From Methylomagnum ishizawai (GTDB lineage: Bacteria > Pseudomonadota > Gammaproteobacteria > Methylococcales > Methylococcaceae), in contig NZ_AP019784.1 of the NCBI RefSeq assembly GCF_019670005.1, forward strand, positions 1 to 64,000: a DNA stretch of 64,000 bases. Direction: 5' to 3'. The position numbers and the translations under genes are program-made. This document shows, one piece after another, positions 45,272-54,739 of this stretch. A model generated the notes under the pieces. It was given only the letters and a program-made list of their open reading frames with translations. It was not told where the DNA came from and made no database searches. How positions within the stretch are numbered: position 1 is the stretch's first letter; the number at the start of each line of letters is the position of its first letter.

Positions 45272-47155
45272 TTATTTCGTGATCGCGAAGACCGCGTTGG
45301 ATTTATCGCACTTGCCCAGGGAATGCCGGGTGATGGGCTGGCAGATGGCCAGCATCGCCGCGCCGCCGACGCGCTTCGGGCCGGGTTTGAAGCGGATTTG
45401 GCCGAGGGCCGGCAAGCCTTTCTTGAGCAAACTCCAATGCTTGCCGCCATTCTTGGAGAAATACAGGTTCAGCCGTTGCTTGGCGGCGATGTTGACCGAG
45501 GTCCAGGCCACGGTTTGCGCGGTCCGGGCCGACCAGGTTTCGCCGCCGTTGGGGGAAAGCAGTTGCACATAGGGACCGTAGGCGGCGACGCTACAGGCGG
45601 GCTGGGTATAGAGACCGCTGAGGACGCCGTTGTCGCAGCTACGGGTTTCGGTTTCCTGGTCGCAATAGGGGCTTTTGTCGTTCTGGTAGGCGGTGACGCT
45701 CCCACCGCTGGCGATCTGGCCGCCCCAGGGCAGGTCGCAGGCCTTGGGCGCGGCGCAGGATTCCAAGGTGTTGCCGCCGCCGAGGACGCCGTTGTCGCAG
45801 CTGCGGATTTCCTTCGCGGCTTCGCAATCGGCGCTGACGCTGGCCGAATAGGCGGCGACGCTCTGGCCGCTGGCGATCTGGCCGCCCCAGGGCAGGTCGC
45901 AGGCCTTGGGCGCGGCGCAGGCTTGTTGGGTGTATTCGCCGCCGAGGACGCCGTTGGCGCAGGCGCGGGTTTGTTTCACGGCTTCGCAATCGGCGCTGAC
46001 GGCGGTCTGGTAGGCGGTGACGCCCTGGCCGCTCGCGAGTTTGCCACCCCAGGGCAGGTCGCAGGACAGGGGGACGCAGGACTTGAAGGTGTAACCGCCG
46101 CTAAGGACGCCGTTGTCGCAAGTACGGGTTTGCTTGGCGGTGGCGCAATCGGCGCTTTCCCCGGCGCTGTAGGCGTCCACGCTCTTGCCGCTGGCGAGCG
46201 TGCCGCCCCAGGGCAGGTCGCAGGCCTTGGGCACGGCGCAGCTTTCATGGGTGAACGAGCCGCTGAGGCTGCCATTCGAGCAGATGCGGGTTTCGCTGTT
46301 GCCGGCGCAGTCGTCGCTCAGGCTGGATCGATAGGCCAGGACGCTCTTGCCGTCGGCGATCTGGCCGCCCCAGGGCAGGTCGCAGGCGGCGGGCTTGGGG
46401 CAGGTGTCGGGAATATCCGGGTGGTTCGGATTGGTGAAACTGACCTGGGTACCATCGAAGCTCCACTGGCCGTAGGACTGGCCGTTGTTGCCCAAGACCC
46501 CGGTGTTGTAATCCGTGATATCGACCGTGAAGAAATACATGGGACTGGCGGTCCCGAGCGTTTGGTTGCGGTTGAAGCCCACGCCGTTGCCCATGAATTC
46601 GCCCCAATCGTTGCCCGATCCGTCGGCCCCGTTATAAAAGCCGGTGTCGCCGGGCTTGAAACTCTTGGAACCCTCGACCGCCGCCGCCGTGAGATGGATG
46701 CCCATCTGGGCGGCGACCACCGAGAACTGCTGATAGACCGAGGCCAGGTCGTCGAGTTGGCCGGGCCGGGTGAGGGTCGTGAGGAAGCCCGAATGGTTCT
46801 TGGGGCTTTGCGGGTCGTTGTCCGCGGCGGCGACGATGGAACTGGTTTCGGCGCCGGGGGAGTCGTCGTTGAGCGCCTGGATGGTCCAGACCGTACCCGC
46901 CGGGAAGCTGCCGTCCAGCTTGAGGCTGGCGAGGTTGGTGTCCGCGCCCAGGTCGGCGAGGACGCGCTGGTAGCAGTCCGGGGCGTCCATGAAGGCGTCC
47001 AGGCTGATGCCCAGGTCGCGGATGTAGGACCGGCCTGTGTTATCGCTCTGGCCGTTCCACACTTCCAGGAACAGTTCGTTGTTGCCGAGCGTGGCGGCGT
47101 CGCCTGGGCCGGTTAGGGTCAGCAGCAAAGCCGCCGGGAGGACTCTCAACTTCAT
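45272..47155 (-). CDS. Secreted protein, paralogue 2 (five C-LPWGG repeats)
   Basis: The 627-residue protein has a signal peptide and the shared N-terminal domain (NNELFLEVWNG, SYIRDLGISLDAF). Five repeats of about 50 residues follow, each with two conserved Cys-containing motifs: CDLPWGGxxASGxSVxAY and a RxCxNGxLSGxYTxxxC part, three Cys per repeat. The shared C-terminal domain (GGETWSARTAQTVAWTSVNI, LNLYFSKNGGKHW) ends the protein. The repeats are likely disulfide-stabilised surface modules. The gene is 47 bases downstream of paralogue 3 and 47 bases upstream of paralogue 1. The start at 47155 follows the shared GTATCCCC motif. Confidence 0.82.
   Translation of the reverse strand: MKLRVLPAALLLTLTGPGDAATLGNNELFLEVWNGQSDNTGRSYIRDLGISLDAFMDAPDCYQRVLADLGADTNLASLKLDGSFPAGTVWTIQALNDDSPGAETSSIVAAADNDPQSPKNHSGFLTTLTRPGQLDDLASVYQQFSVVAAQMGIHLTAAAVEGSKSFKPGDTGFYNGADGSGNDWGEFMGNGVGFNRNQTLGTASPMYFFTVDITDYNTGVLGNNGQSYGQWSFDGTQVSFTNPNHPDIPDTCPKPAACDLPWGGQIADGKSVLAYRSSLSDDCAGNSETRICSNGSLSGSFTHESCAVPKACDLPWGGTLASGKSVDAYSAGESADCATAKQTRTCDNGVLSGGYTFKSCVPLSCDLPWGGKLASGQGVTAYQTAVSADCEAVKQTRACANGVLGGEYTQQACAAPKACDLPWGGQIASGQSVAAYSASVSADCEAAKEIRSCDNGVLGGGNTLESCAAPKACDLPWGGQIASGGSVTAYQNDKSPYCDQETETRSCDNGVLSGLYTQPACSVAAYGPYVQLLSPNGGETWSARTAQTVAWTSVNIAAKQRLNLYFSKNGGKHWSLLKKGLPALGQIRFKPGPKRVGGAAMLAICQPITRHSLGKCDKSNAVFAITK
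45593..46384 (-). repeat. Five tandem Cys-rich repeats in paralogue 2
   Basis: Each unit spans about 50 residues from CDLPWGG to the final Cys of the YTxxxC motif. Units differ by point changes, indicating duplication followed by divergence. Confidence 0.85.
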
Positions 47156-47202
47156 GGGGGATACTCGAAAGGTTGGCGACCGGGCCGGCGGCCCGGCCGG
47201 AT

Positions 47203-49443
47203 TCATTCGGAGACGGTGAACACTTGGTCGCTGGTGTCGCATAGGGCGGGCGAGCGTTTGGAGCCCACGGTGCAAAGCCGGATCGCGCCGGTTTCGGTCA
47301 CGAGTTTATTGCCCGGCGTCCAGATCACATGGCCGGTGTTCTTGAACTTGCCTTTCACCAAGCGCCATTGCTTGCCGCCGTCCTTCGAGAAATACAGGTT
47401 CAAACGCTTGTTCCCTGGCAGGTTGCCGGAAGCCCATTCGATGTATTGGCGGACGCCCGTCTTCCAGGTTTCGCCGCCGTTGGGGGCGATCATCCACAGG
47501 AAGGTGCCGGTCGGGGCGGCGCAGGACGGGGACGTGAAGCTGCCGTCCAAGACGCCGTTGTCGCAAGCGCGGGTTTCCTTTAGGGCATCGGAATCGCAAT
47601 AGAGGCTGGTGGCGGTTTGGTAGGCGGTGACGCTGTCGCCGCTGGCGATCCGGCCACCCCAGGGCAGGTCGCAGGCCTTGGGCGCGGTACAGGCGGCATT
47701 GGTGTATTCGCCGCCGAGGACGCCGTCGTCGCAGGTCCGGGTTTGCTTGTTGGCGGCGGCTTCGCAGTCGGTGCTGACCGCCTCCTGGTAGGCGGCGACG
47801 CTCTCGCCGCTGGATATCCGGCCACCCCAGGGCAGGTCGCAGGCGAGCAGGGGGGCGCTACAGGATTGATTGGCGAAGCTGCCGCTCAGGGTGCCGTTGT
47901 CGCAGATGCGGGTTTCCGTGTTGGCGGCGCTTTCGCAATCGGCGCTGGTGGCGCTTTGGTAGGCGGTGACGCTCTCGCCGCTGGGCAGGATATCGCCCCA
48001 GGGCAGGGCACAGGCTTTGGGTGTGGTGGCGCAGGTTTGTTCGGTGTAGCTGCCGCTCAGTGTGCCATCTTCGCAGGTGCGGGTTTCCTGGATGGCCGCG
48101 CAATCGTCGCTGGAGGCGCTCTGGTAGGCGGCGACGCTCTGACCGCTGGCGAGCGTGCCGCCCCAGGGCAGGTCGCAGGCCTGGGTGGCGCTACAGGATT
48201 CATTGGCGAAGGAACCGCTCAGGGTGCCGTTGTCGCAGGTGCGGGTTTCCTTGTTGTTGGCGCTTTCGCAATCGGCGCTGACGGCGGTTTTATAGGCGGT
48301 GACGCCCTGGCCGCTGCCCAGCGTGCCGCCCCAGGGTAGGTCGCAGGCCTTGGGGGCGCTACAGGATTGCAAGCTGAAACTGCCGCTGAGGACGCCGTTG
48401 TCGCAGTTGCGGGTTTCCTTGTTGGCGGGCGCGTCGCAATTGGCGCTGACGGCAGTTTTATACGCGGCGACGCCCAGGCCGCTGGCCAGCGTGCCACCCC
48501 AGGGCAGGTCGCACGCCTTGGGGGCGCTACAGGCTTGTTGGGTGAAGCTGCCGCTGAGGATGCCGTTGGCGCAGTTGCGGGTTTCCTTGTTGGCCGTGCC
48601 TTCGCAATCGGTGCTGAGGGCGTTCTGGTAGGCGGCGACGCCCAGGCCGCTGGTGAGCTTGCCGCCCCAGGGCAGCGCGCATTGGGTGCTGGCCGGGCAA
48701 TCGGCCGGGACCGGGGTATCGGCCGCGGGCGTGAACGCGACCTGCTTGCCATCGAAGCGCCAATCCCCCAGCGGCAGGCCGTTACGCCCGATGGCCGGCA
48801 TGGACTGGGAGGCGTAGTCCAACGTCAGGAAATACATCCCCATCGCATCGCCGCCGGCCACCCGCTGGTTGCTGGCGAACCCGACGGTCTGGTTCATCCG
48901 GTCGTCCCAGATGAAAGGCTCGAAGTAATAGCCCGTATCGAAGCTGGAAAACGCCTTGGAATCCTCCACCCCGGCATTGGTGAGGTGAATCGAGAGGGCC
49001 GAGACCGGACCCGAAAAATCGATATAGGTGCCGAACACGCTCAGGCCGGTATCGGGATTGCCCGGATCGGTGACGGTGGTGAGGATGCCGGTATGGTTGT
49101 TCGGGTCCTGTTCGCCCAGGCCGGGATCGGCGTTCAGCAGGGAGGCATAATCGTCGTTGAAGGCCTGCACCGTCCACACCGTGGCCGACGGCAAGGCACC
49201 GCCCTGGACCAACGCGGCCAGGTTGGGGTCGTTGCCCAAATCCTGGACCACGTAGTTGAAACAACCGGGGGCGTTGAGGAAATCGTCCAGGCTCACCCCC
49301 AGGTCCTTGATATAGGACTGGCCCCCGGTCCCGCCATCGCCATTCCAAACCTCCAGAAACAACTCGTTGACGCCCAGCGCGGCGAAAGCGCCGGGTGCCG
49401 CCAGGGCGAGCGCCAGCGCGGTGGTGAAAACCTTTGAATTCAT
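47203..49443 (-). CDS. Secreted protein, paralogue 3 (seven C-LPWGG repeats)
   Basis: The 746-residue protein has a signal peptide (TTALALALAAPGAFA), the shared N-terminal domain (NELFLEVWNGDGG, SYIKDLGVSLDDF, MGMYFLTLDY), seven Cys-rich repeats and the shared C-terminal domain (GGETWKTGVRQYIEWASGNL, LNLYFSKDGGKQW). It is the first gene of the tandem set and carries the most repeats. The long repeats (NKETRNCDNG variants) are slightly longer than those of paralogue 2. It is transcribed divergently from the porin gene across a 379-base region. Function is unknown; a surface or extracellular role is likely. Confidence 0.82.
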   Translation of the reverse strand: MNSKVFTTALALALAAPGAFAALGVNELFLEVWNGDGGTGGQSYIKDLGVSLDDFLNAPGCFNYVVQDLGNDPNLAALVQGGALPSATVWTVQAFNDDYASLLNADPGLGEQDPNNHTGILTTVTDPGNPDTGLSVFGTYIDFSGPVSALSIHLTNAGVEDSKAFSSFDTGYYFEPFIWDDRMNQTVGFASNQRVAGGDAMGMYFLTLDYASQSMPAIGRNGLPLGDWRFDGKQVAFTPAADTPVPADCPASTQCALPWGGKLTSGLGVAAYQNALSTDCEGTANKETRNCANGILSGSFTQQACSAPKACDLPWGGTLASGLGVAAYKTAVSANCDAPANKETRNCDNGVLSGSFSLQSCSAPKACDLPWGGTLGSGQGVTAYKTAVSADCESANNKETRTCDNGTLSGSFANESCSATQACDLPWGGTLASGQSVAAYQSASSDDCAAIQETRTCEDGTLSGSYTEQTCATTPKACALPWGDILPSGESVTAYQSATSADCESAANTETRICDNGTLSGSFANQSCSAPLLACDLPWGGRISSGESVAAYQEAVSTDCEAAANKQTRTCDDGVLGGEYTNAACTAPKACDLPWGGRIASGDSVTAYQTATSLYCDSDALKETRACDNGVLDGSFTSPSCAAPTGTFLWMIAPNGGETWKTGVRQYIEWASGNLPGNKRLNLYFSKDGGKQWRLVKGKFKNTGHVIWTPGNKLVTETGAIRLCTVGSKRSPALCDTSDQVFTVSE
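47521..48681 (-). repeat. Seven tandem Cys-rich repeats in paralogue 3
   Basis: Seven copies of the C-LPWGG module lie between the first Cys codon at 48681 and the last at 47521. Three units have an insertion of two or three residues relative to paralogue 2. Confidence 0.85.
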
Positions 49444-49822
49444 TGGGATACCTGGGTGATGGGCTGGGCGCAGGGCGGTCGGTCTCTCGGGACAAGGCCG
49501 GTCGCGGCGGAAACGCCGCGGGGTCCGCCATGGGGGCGATGACCAGGGGAATGGACTGCGCGGCCCCGCCGTTGTCGATGGTCGCCACGATAAAGCCGAT
49601 TTATTACGGATCGGTTAAGGAAAGATGACGGATTGTCTTTTTAACGTTCCCGTAATGTGACTGCACCAAAATCCCGCCTCCATGACGAGGCTGGAATCAC
49701 AACGCGGGCAGCGGAACGCCCCCAGGTCACGGAAAACCACCCCTCAAGGCCCGGCCCGGGCCGGACCCGCCCACCTCCCTGGGCCTCCACACCACTCTAT
49801 TTGAAGAACCCAAGCCATCCCT
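49444..49822. promoter_or_regulatory. Divergent region between paralogue 3 and porin; carries GTATCC motif
   Basis: No gene is evident. AT-rich sequence from 49580 to 49670 (TTTATTACGGATCGG, TGTCTTTTTAACG) probably holds the promoters. The GTATCC motif at 49446-49451 sits three bases upstream of the minus-strand start; the same motif precedes the starts of three neighbouring genes at 43810, 45229 and 47159. Confidence 0.5.
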
Positions 49823-51562
49823 ATGATCCTTAGGAAGACATTGGCCGCCGTCATGGTGGGCGGCCTTATCAGTTCCACCGTGTCCGCCGCCGAGCCACGG
49901 GAGGAAATCCTCAAAGTCAAGAAATCCACCTTCACCAACCTGGTCGATCTGCTGGTACAGCGCGGGGTTTTGGACAAGAAGGACGCCCAGGGACTCATCA
50001 CCGAGGCGGAGGCGGAAGCCAAGGCCGCCGAATCGGCCCAGTCCGCCCCGCCCCAGGCGCAGGGCGTCCCGGCTCCGGTGGGCAAGGATGGCAAGAAATC
50101 CAAGTACGTCGGCTATGTGCCGGAGTTCGTGAAGCAGGAAATCCGCGACCAGGTCCGCGCCGAACTCAAGGACGATGTGCTGAAGGATGTGAAGCAGACC
50201 GCCAAGAAGGAGCGTTGGGGCATCCCCGACGCCCTGCCGGATTGGATCACCCGCATCAATCCCTATTTCGATATGCGCCTGCGGGTGGCGGACGATTTCT
50301 ACCAATCCACCAACGCCCCGGCCTACGACTGGATGGCGATCAACCAGGCCGGCGGTATCTCCCAGGCCATGGCCAAGAACCAGGCCTTCCTCAACACCAC
50401 GGTGGACCGGCTCAGGCTGCGCGAGCGTTTCCGCATCGGCTTCGACGCCCAGATCAACGAATCCCTGAAGGCCGGGTTCCGCTTCGCCACCAGCAACCAA
50501 TACAACCCGGTGTCGAACAACCAGACCCTCGGCAATACCGGGCAGTCCTGGCAGTTCGCCATCGACCGCGCCTTCCTGCAATACGATTTCAACGACCAGG
50601 GCAACGATTGGGTCACGGTCTGGGGCGGGCGCATGCCCAATCCCTTCGTCAGCACCGACGTGGTGTTCGACCCCGACCTCAGCTTCGAGGGCTTCGCGGG
50701 CACCTTCCGCTGGAACTTCGCGCCGCGCCCGGTGGCGACGGCCTATACCAGCAACACCCAGTCGGGGCCGTTCGGCATCAATATGGGGCCGCAGCATCCC
50801 AATACCGTGTACGCCACGGCGGGTGTGTTCCCGATCCAGGAAGTCAATTTCTCCAGCCGCGACAAATGGCTGTTCGGCTACCAGATGGGGGCCGATTGGC
50901 TCTACAACGACGAAGTCCGCTTCAAACTGGCCGGCGCCTATTACGACTACGACAACATCTCGGCCAAGCGCAACATCTACGACAGCCTGGAATACAACTA
51001 CACCGCCCCGCAGTTCATGCAGAAGGGCAATACCCTGGTGGCGATCAACGACGCCAAGAACCAGCCGGATTGCAACACCGGCACCTTGGGCAGCCAGAAC
51101 GTGTGCTTGGTGGGCCTGGCCTCGGGCTTCCAGATCGTCAACGCCACGGCGACGGTGGATTACGCCCGTTTCGCGCCCATCCATGTGATGCTGACCGGCG
51201 ACTACGCCAAGAACCTGGGCTTCAACAAGCAGAAGATCATGAACCAATTCGGCGAGAACCTCGCCGCCCACACCAACGCCTATCAGGTCCGCATGGACGT
51301 GGGCCGCCCGGTCATCCGCCAGTTGTTGGATTGGAACATGTATTTCGCCTACCGCTATATCGAGGCCGACGCGGTGCTGGACGCCTTCACCGATTCGGTC
51401 TTCCACCAGGGCGGCACCGACGCCAAGGGCTGGGTACTGGGGGCGCAGGTCGGGCTGTTCACCAACGCCTGGATGAACCTGCGCTGGTTCAGCACCGACG
51501 CCATCAATGGCCCGCCCTTGAGCATCGACACCTTGACGGCGGACTTCAACGCGAGGTTCTAA
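49823..51562 (+). CDS. Outer-membrane porin (putative porin family)
   Basis: The 579-residue protein has a signal peptide, an N-terminal coiled-coil of about 50 residues (LLVQRGVLDKKDAQGLITEAEAEA) that may bind peptidoglycan, then a barrel-like sequence with alternating residues and a C-terminal Phe (DFNARF). It matches the putative porin family in which the barrel follows FDMRLRVADDFYQ-type strands and GRMPNPF motifs. It would allow passive uptake of small solutes. Phosphate selectivity is possible given the neighbouring PhoU and phosphatases but nothing in the sequence proves it. Confidence 0.85.
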   Translation: MILRKTLAAVMVGGLISSTVSAAEPREEILKVKKSTFTNLVDLLVQRGVLDKKDAQGLITEAEAEAKAAESAQSAPPQAQGVPAPVGKDGKKSKYVGYVPEFVKQEIRDQVRAELKDDVLKDVKQTAKKERWGIPDALPDWITRINPYFDMRLRVADDFYQSTNAPAYDWMAINQAGGISQAMAKNQAFLNTTVDRLRLRERFRIGFDAQINESLKAGFRFATSNQYNPVSNNQTLGNTGQSWQFAIDRAFLQYDFNDQGNDWVTVWGGRMPNPFVSTDVVFDPDLSFEGFAGTFRWNFAPRPVATAYTSNTQSGPFGINMGPQHPNTVYATAGVFPIQEVNFSSRDKWLFGYQMGADWLYNDEVRFKLAGAYYDYDNISAKRNIYDSLEYNYTAPQFMQKGNTLVAINDAKNQPDCNTGTLGSQNVCLVGLASGFQIVNATATVDYARFAPIHVMLTGDYAKNLGFNKQKIMNQFGENLAAHTNAYQVRMDVGRPVIRQLLDWNMYFAYRYIEADAVLDAFTDSVFHQGGTDAKGWVLGAQVGLFTNAWMNLRWFSTDAINGPPLSIDTLTADFNARF

Positions 51563-51871
51563 CCCATCGCCGGGCCACGGGCCCCGCCGACCGGGCCGCC
51601 AGCCCGCCGGCGGGTCGCGAGCCGCCTACAAGCGGCTTGCAAACACCCCAGCCCGCCTTCATCAAACCGTCATGGGGTCCGCCCTATACTGCCGCGCTGA
51701 ATCCGCCGCCCAGCGCAGGCCGCTGGCGGCGCTCCCCGCCCCCCAACCAGAACCACGCCATTGATACCCGATCCGACGGCCCATCCGCCGCGCCCCATCG
51801 CTTCCGCCGCGGAACGGCCCCAGGCTTTCCCGGCGCGACCCAGGGCCATTCCGGGAACCCCGCTCCCTCCG
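51563..51871. promoter_or_regulatory. Intergenic region before the exchanger gene
   Basis: The 309 bases contain a six-pair hairpin (AGCCGC 51620-51625 with GCGGCT 51632-51637) after the porin stop and a CCTATACT box near 51682 that could be a -10 element for the exchanger gene. The word TCATCAAACCGT near 51660 recurs near 53687, upstream of the EcsC-like gene. Confidence 0.4.
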
Positions 51872-52957
51872 ATGAAATTCCTGTTCCTGTTCCTACCCCT
51901 GGCCTGGCTGCTGGATCGATCCGGCCAGTCGCCCGCCGCCCTCACCTTCGCCGCCGCCGCCCTCGCCATCGTGCCCTTATCGGCGCTGATGGTGGACGCC
52001 ACCGAGCAACTGTCCCACCGCACCGGGCAGACCGTGGGCGGACTCCTCAACGCCACCTTCGGCAACGCCCCGGAACTCATCATCTCGCTGATGGCGCTCC
52101 GGGCCGGTTTGCTGGACGTGGTGAAAGCCTCCATCGTCGGCGTGGTCCTGGGCAATCTGCTGTTCGTGCTGGGCCTTTCGTTCCTGATCGGCGGCCTGAA
52201 ATACCGGGTGCAGAAATTCAACCGCCGCGGCGCCCGCGTACAGCGCTCGATGCTGATGCTGGCGGTGTTCAGCATGGTGGTGCCCAGCCTGTTCGATAGC
52301 TTCGTCTCGCCCGAATTCGCCGACCTCGGCGACGGGCTCAACCTGGGCGTGGCCTGGGTCCTCCTGACCGCCTACGCCCTCAACTTGGTGTTCATGCTCA
52401 AGACCCACCCCGATTATTTCGAGGCCAAGGGCCGGGACGCGGCGGTGGAACCGGAAGAGGCGCATTGGCCGGTGTGGGCGGCGCTGGGGGTGCTGCTGGC
52501 GGCCTCGGTGGCGCTGGCCTTCATGAGCGAAATCCTGGTCGGCACCATCGAACCCACCGCCCGGAGCCTGCATATGTCCAAGGCTTTCATCGGCGTGATC
52601 GTCATCGCCCTGGTCGGCGGCGCCCCAGAAAGCGTCGCCGCCGTGGCCATGGCCCGCAAGAACAAGCTCGACCTCACCATGGGCATCGCCGTGGGCAGCA
52701 GCATCCAGATCGCCTTGTTCGTCGCGCCGACCCTGATGCTCAGCAGCTATTTCCTGGCCCCCAAGCCCTTGAATTTGGTGATCGGCAACGCCGGGATGGT
52801 GCTGGTCCTGTTGTCGGTGCTGATCTTCTCGATGATCGTCAGCGACGGCAAATCCAACTGGTTCAAGGGCGTGCAGCTCCTGAGCGTCTACCTCCTGATC
52901 GCCTTGTTCTGCTACTACCTGCCCGATAGTCCGGCCATCCCCTGGATCAAACCCTGA
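51872..52957 (+). CDS. Calcium/cation-proton antiporter, CaCA family (Cax/ChaA-like)
   Basis: The 361-residue membrane protein has about eleven hydrophobic segments in two related halves. The alpha-repeat signatures are present: GGLLNATFGNAPELIISL in the first half and VGGAPESVAAVAMARKNKLDLTMGIAVGSS in the second, each with the conserved acidic residue. An acidic cytoplasmic loop divides the halves. It exports Ca2+ or another cation against H+. The start at 51872 (MKFLFLFL) fits the first membrane helix; a TTG at 51761 would add an unlikely Pro-rich extension. It lies 27 bases before phoU on the same strand. Confidence 0.9.
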   Translation: MKFLFLFLPLAWLLDRSGQSPAALTFAAAALAIVPLSALMVDATEQLSHRTGQTVGGLLNATFGNAPELIISLMALRAGLLDVVKASIVGVVLGNLLFVLGLSFLIGGLKYRVQKFNRRGARVQRSMLMLAVFSMVVPSLFDSFVSPEFADLGDGLNLGVAWVLLTAYALNLVFMLKTHPDYFEAKGRDAAVEPEEAHWPVWAALGVLLAASVALAFMSEILVGTIEPTARSLHMSKAFIGVIVIALVGGAPESVAAVAMARKNKLDLTMGIAVGSSIQIALFVAPTLMLSSYFLAPKPLNLVIGNAGMVLVLLSVLIFSMIVSDGKSNWFKGVQLLSVYLLIALFCYYLPDSPAIPWIKP

Positions 52958-52984
52958 CCCACCACCCACCCGAGGAACCACGCC

Positions 52985-53674
52985 ATGCCCGAGCCTTTCG
53001 ACAGCCACACCGTCAAGCGCTATGACGGCGAACTGAACCACCTGCATTATCTGGTCCTCGACATGGGGGGACGGGTCCTCGAACAAATCCGCGCCGCCCT
53101 GGCCGCGTTCAAGAACCGCGACGTGGAGGAGGCCCGGCGGGTCGTGGCCTCCGACCGCGCCGTGGACCAGATGGAAGTGCAGGCCGACGACGATATCGTC
53201 AAGCTCATCGCCCGCCGCGCCCCGGTGGGGAGCGATCTGCGCATGGTGATGGCGGTGTCCAAGAGCATCAGCGACCTGGAGCGGATCGGCGACGAGGCGG
53301 TGAGGATCGCCAGCCTCGCCATCCAGCTGTTCGGCTCCGAGGGCGGCGACCCCGGCCACCGCCTGCTGCGCGATGTCAACCGCATGGGGGAACTGGCGGT
53401 ATCGACCCTGGCCGAGGCGCTGGAAGTGTTCGAGGTCTGGGACGAAGCCAAGGCCCGCCATGTGCTGGCGAACTATCACGAGATGGAGGAGGAATTCCAG
53501 GCCGACCTCCGGCGCTTGATGACCTATATCATCGAGGATTCGCGCAATATCGGCTTCACCATCGGCGTGGTGCTGGCCATCAAGGCCCTGGAGCGCATCG
53601 GCCACCATGCCCACAACCTGGCCGAATACGTGATCTTCCAGGTCAAGGGCGAGGATATCCGGGCCGACGATTGA
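52985..53674 (+). CDS. phoU: Phosphate-regulation protein PhoU
   Basis: The 229-residue protein has the two three-helix bundles of PhoU, each with a E/D-x-x-x-D metal-binding segment: SDLERIGDEAVRIA in the first and ALERIGHHAHNLAEYV in the second. It represses the PhoR/PhoB response and modulates the Pst transporter in phosphate-rich conditions. GAGGAA lies eight bases upstream. No pstSCAB genes adjoin it; instead it follows a cation exchanger, so the remaining pho genes must be elsewhere in the genome. Confidence 0.95.
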   Translation: MPEPFDSHTVKRYDGELNHLHYLVLDMGGRVLEQIRAALAAFKNRDVEEARRVVASDRAVDQMEVQADDDIVKLIARRAPVGSDLRMVMAVSKSISDLERIGDEAVRIASLAIQLFGSEGGDPGHRLLRDVNRMGELAVSTLAEALEVFEVWDEAKARHVLANYHEMEEEFQADLRRLMTYIIEDSRNIGFTIGVVLAIKALERIGHHAHNLAEYVIFQVKGEDIRADD

Positions 53675-53773
53675 ACGGGCCGGGCGTCATCAAACCGTAA
53701 ACTGCGGCGGCTAATTTCACCCATCCGTCCTACCGCCGGGAACCTTGGGGTTCCCCGACCCGGAGTTCCGTCC

Positions 53774-54604
53774 ATGAGCGCCCCGCCCACCTTCCTTTCC
53801 CCCGAGGACCGGCTCGACCTGCAACGCGCCTACGCGTCCTTGGAGCATCCCGGCTTCGCCATCCGGCTGTCCAATTTCGTCGGGATGCCCATCGAACAGG
53901 GCTTCAAGCTGCTGCCCAGGCGTTGGCACCGCCGCCTGCACCATTACGCCGAACAGGCCATGTGGCGGGCGCTGGAGGCGGCGGTCCATTGCCTCAAGGA
54001 TAAAAAAGGCGCGTCCTCCGACCGCTATTACCGGTTCCTGGGCACGGCCAGCGGCGCGGTGGGCGGCTTTATCGGCGGGCCGGCCCTGCTGTTGGAACTG
54101 CCCTTCACCACCACGGTCATGCTGCGGGCCATCGCCGATATCGCCCGCAGCCAGGGCGAGGACCTGGACGACCTGGAAACCCGCATGGCCTGCCTCGAAG
54201 TGTTCGCGCTGGGCGGGCACGCCCAGGACGACGACGCCGCCGACACCGGCTATTACAGCCTGCGGCTGGCCCTGGAAGCGCCCATCGCCGGGGCTTCGCG
54301 CTATATCGCCCAGAACGGCGCGGTCCGCCGCGAAGGCGCGCCGGCCCTGGTGAACACCATCGTGGTGGTCTCGCGCCGCTTCGGCGTCACGCTGTCGGAA
54401 AAAGCCGCCGCCGAGATCATCCCGGTGATCGGGGCCGTGGGCGGGGCCGCCATCAACCGCTTGTTCGTCCACCATTTCCAGGACGTGGCCCACGGCCATT
54501 TCACCATCCGCCGCCTGGAGCGCAAATACGGCACCCGCCTGATCCGCGCCGAATACCGCAAACTGGCCGCGCCTGCGCCCAAACTGTTGTTCGCGCCCGC
54601 CTGA
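53774..54604 (+). CDS. EcsC-family protein
   Basis: The 276-residue protein matches the EcsC family, which is a stand-alone domain in many Proteobacteria. Features include a Gly-rich hydrophobic segment (FLGTASGAVGGFIGGPALLLELPF), the VMLRAIADIARSQGEDL motif and a second glycine-rich segment (IIPVIGAVGGAAINRLF). It may associate with the membrane through these helices. The biological role of EcsC-like proteins is not known. It follows phoU by 99 bases on the same strand. Confidence 0.85.
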   Translation: MSAPPTFLSPEDRLDLQRAYASLEHPGFAIRLSNFVGMPIEQGFKLLPRRWHRRLHHYAEQAMWRALEAAVHCLKDKKGASSDRYYRFLGTASGAVGGFIGGPALLLELPFTTTVMLRAIADIARSQGEDLDDLETRMACLEVFALGGHAQDDDAADTGYYSLRLALEAPIAGASRYIAQNGAVRREGAPALVNTIVVVSRRFGVTLSEKAAAEIIPVIGAVGGAAINRLFVHHFQDVAHGHFTIRRLERKYGTRLIRAEYRKLAAPAPKLLFAPA

Positions 54605-54739
54605 GCTTTTCCAACCCCCGACCGGGGCGGTCGATGGACCGGGTCCGCCCCCGCATGAAGATTCGGGACCCCGCCGGTTTCCCCTGGCATACTTATGGAC
54701 GCCGACCACCCCCCGCTTCCCGCCCATGAGGACCGCGCT

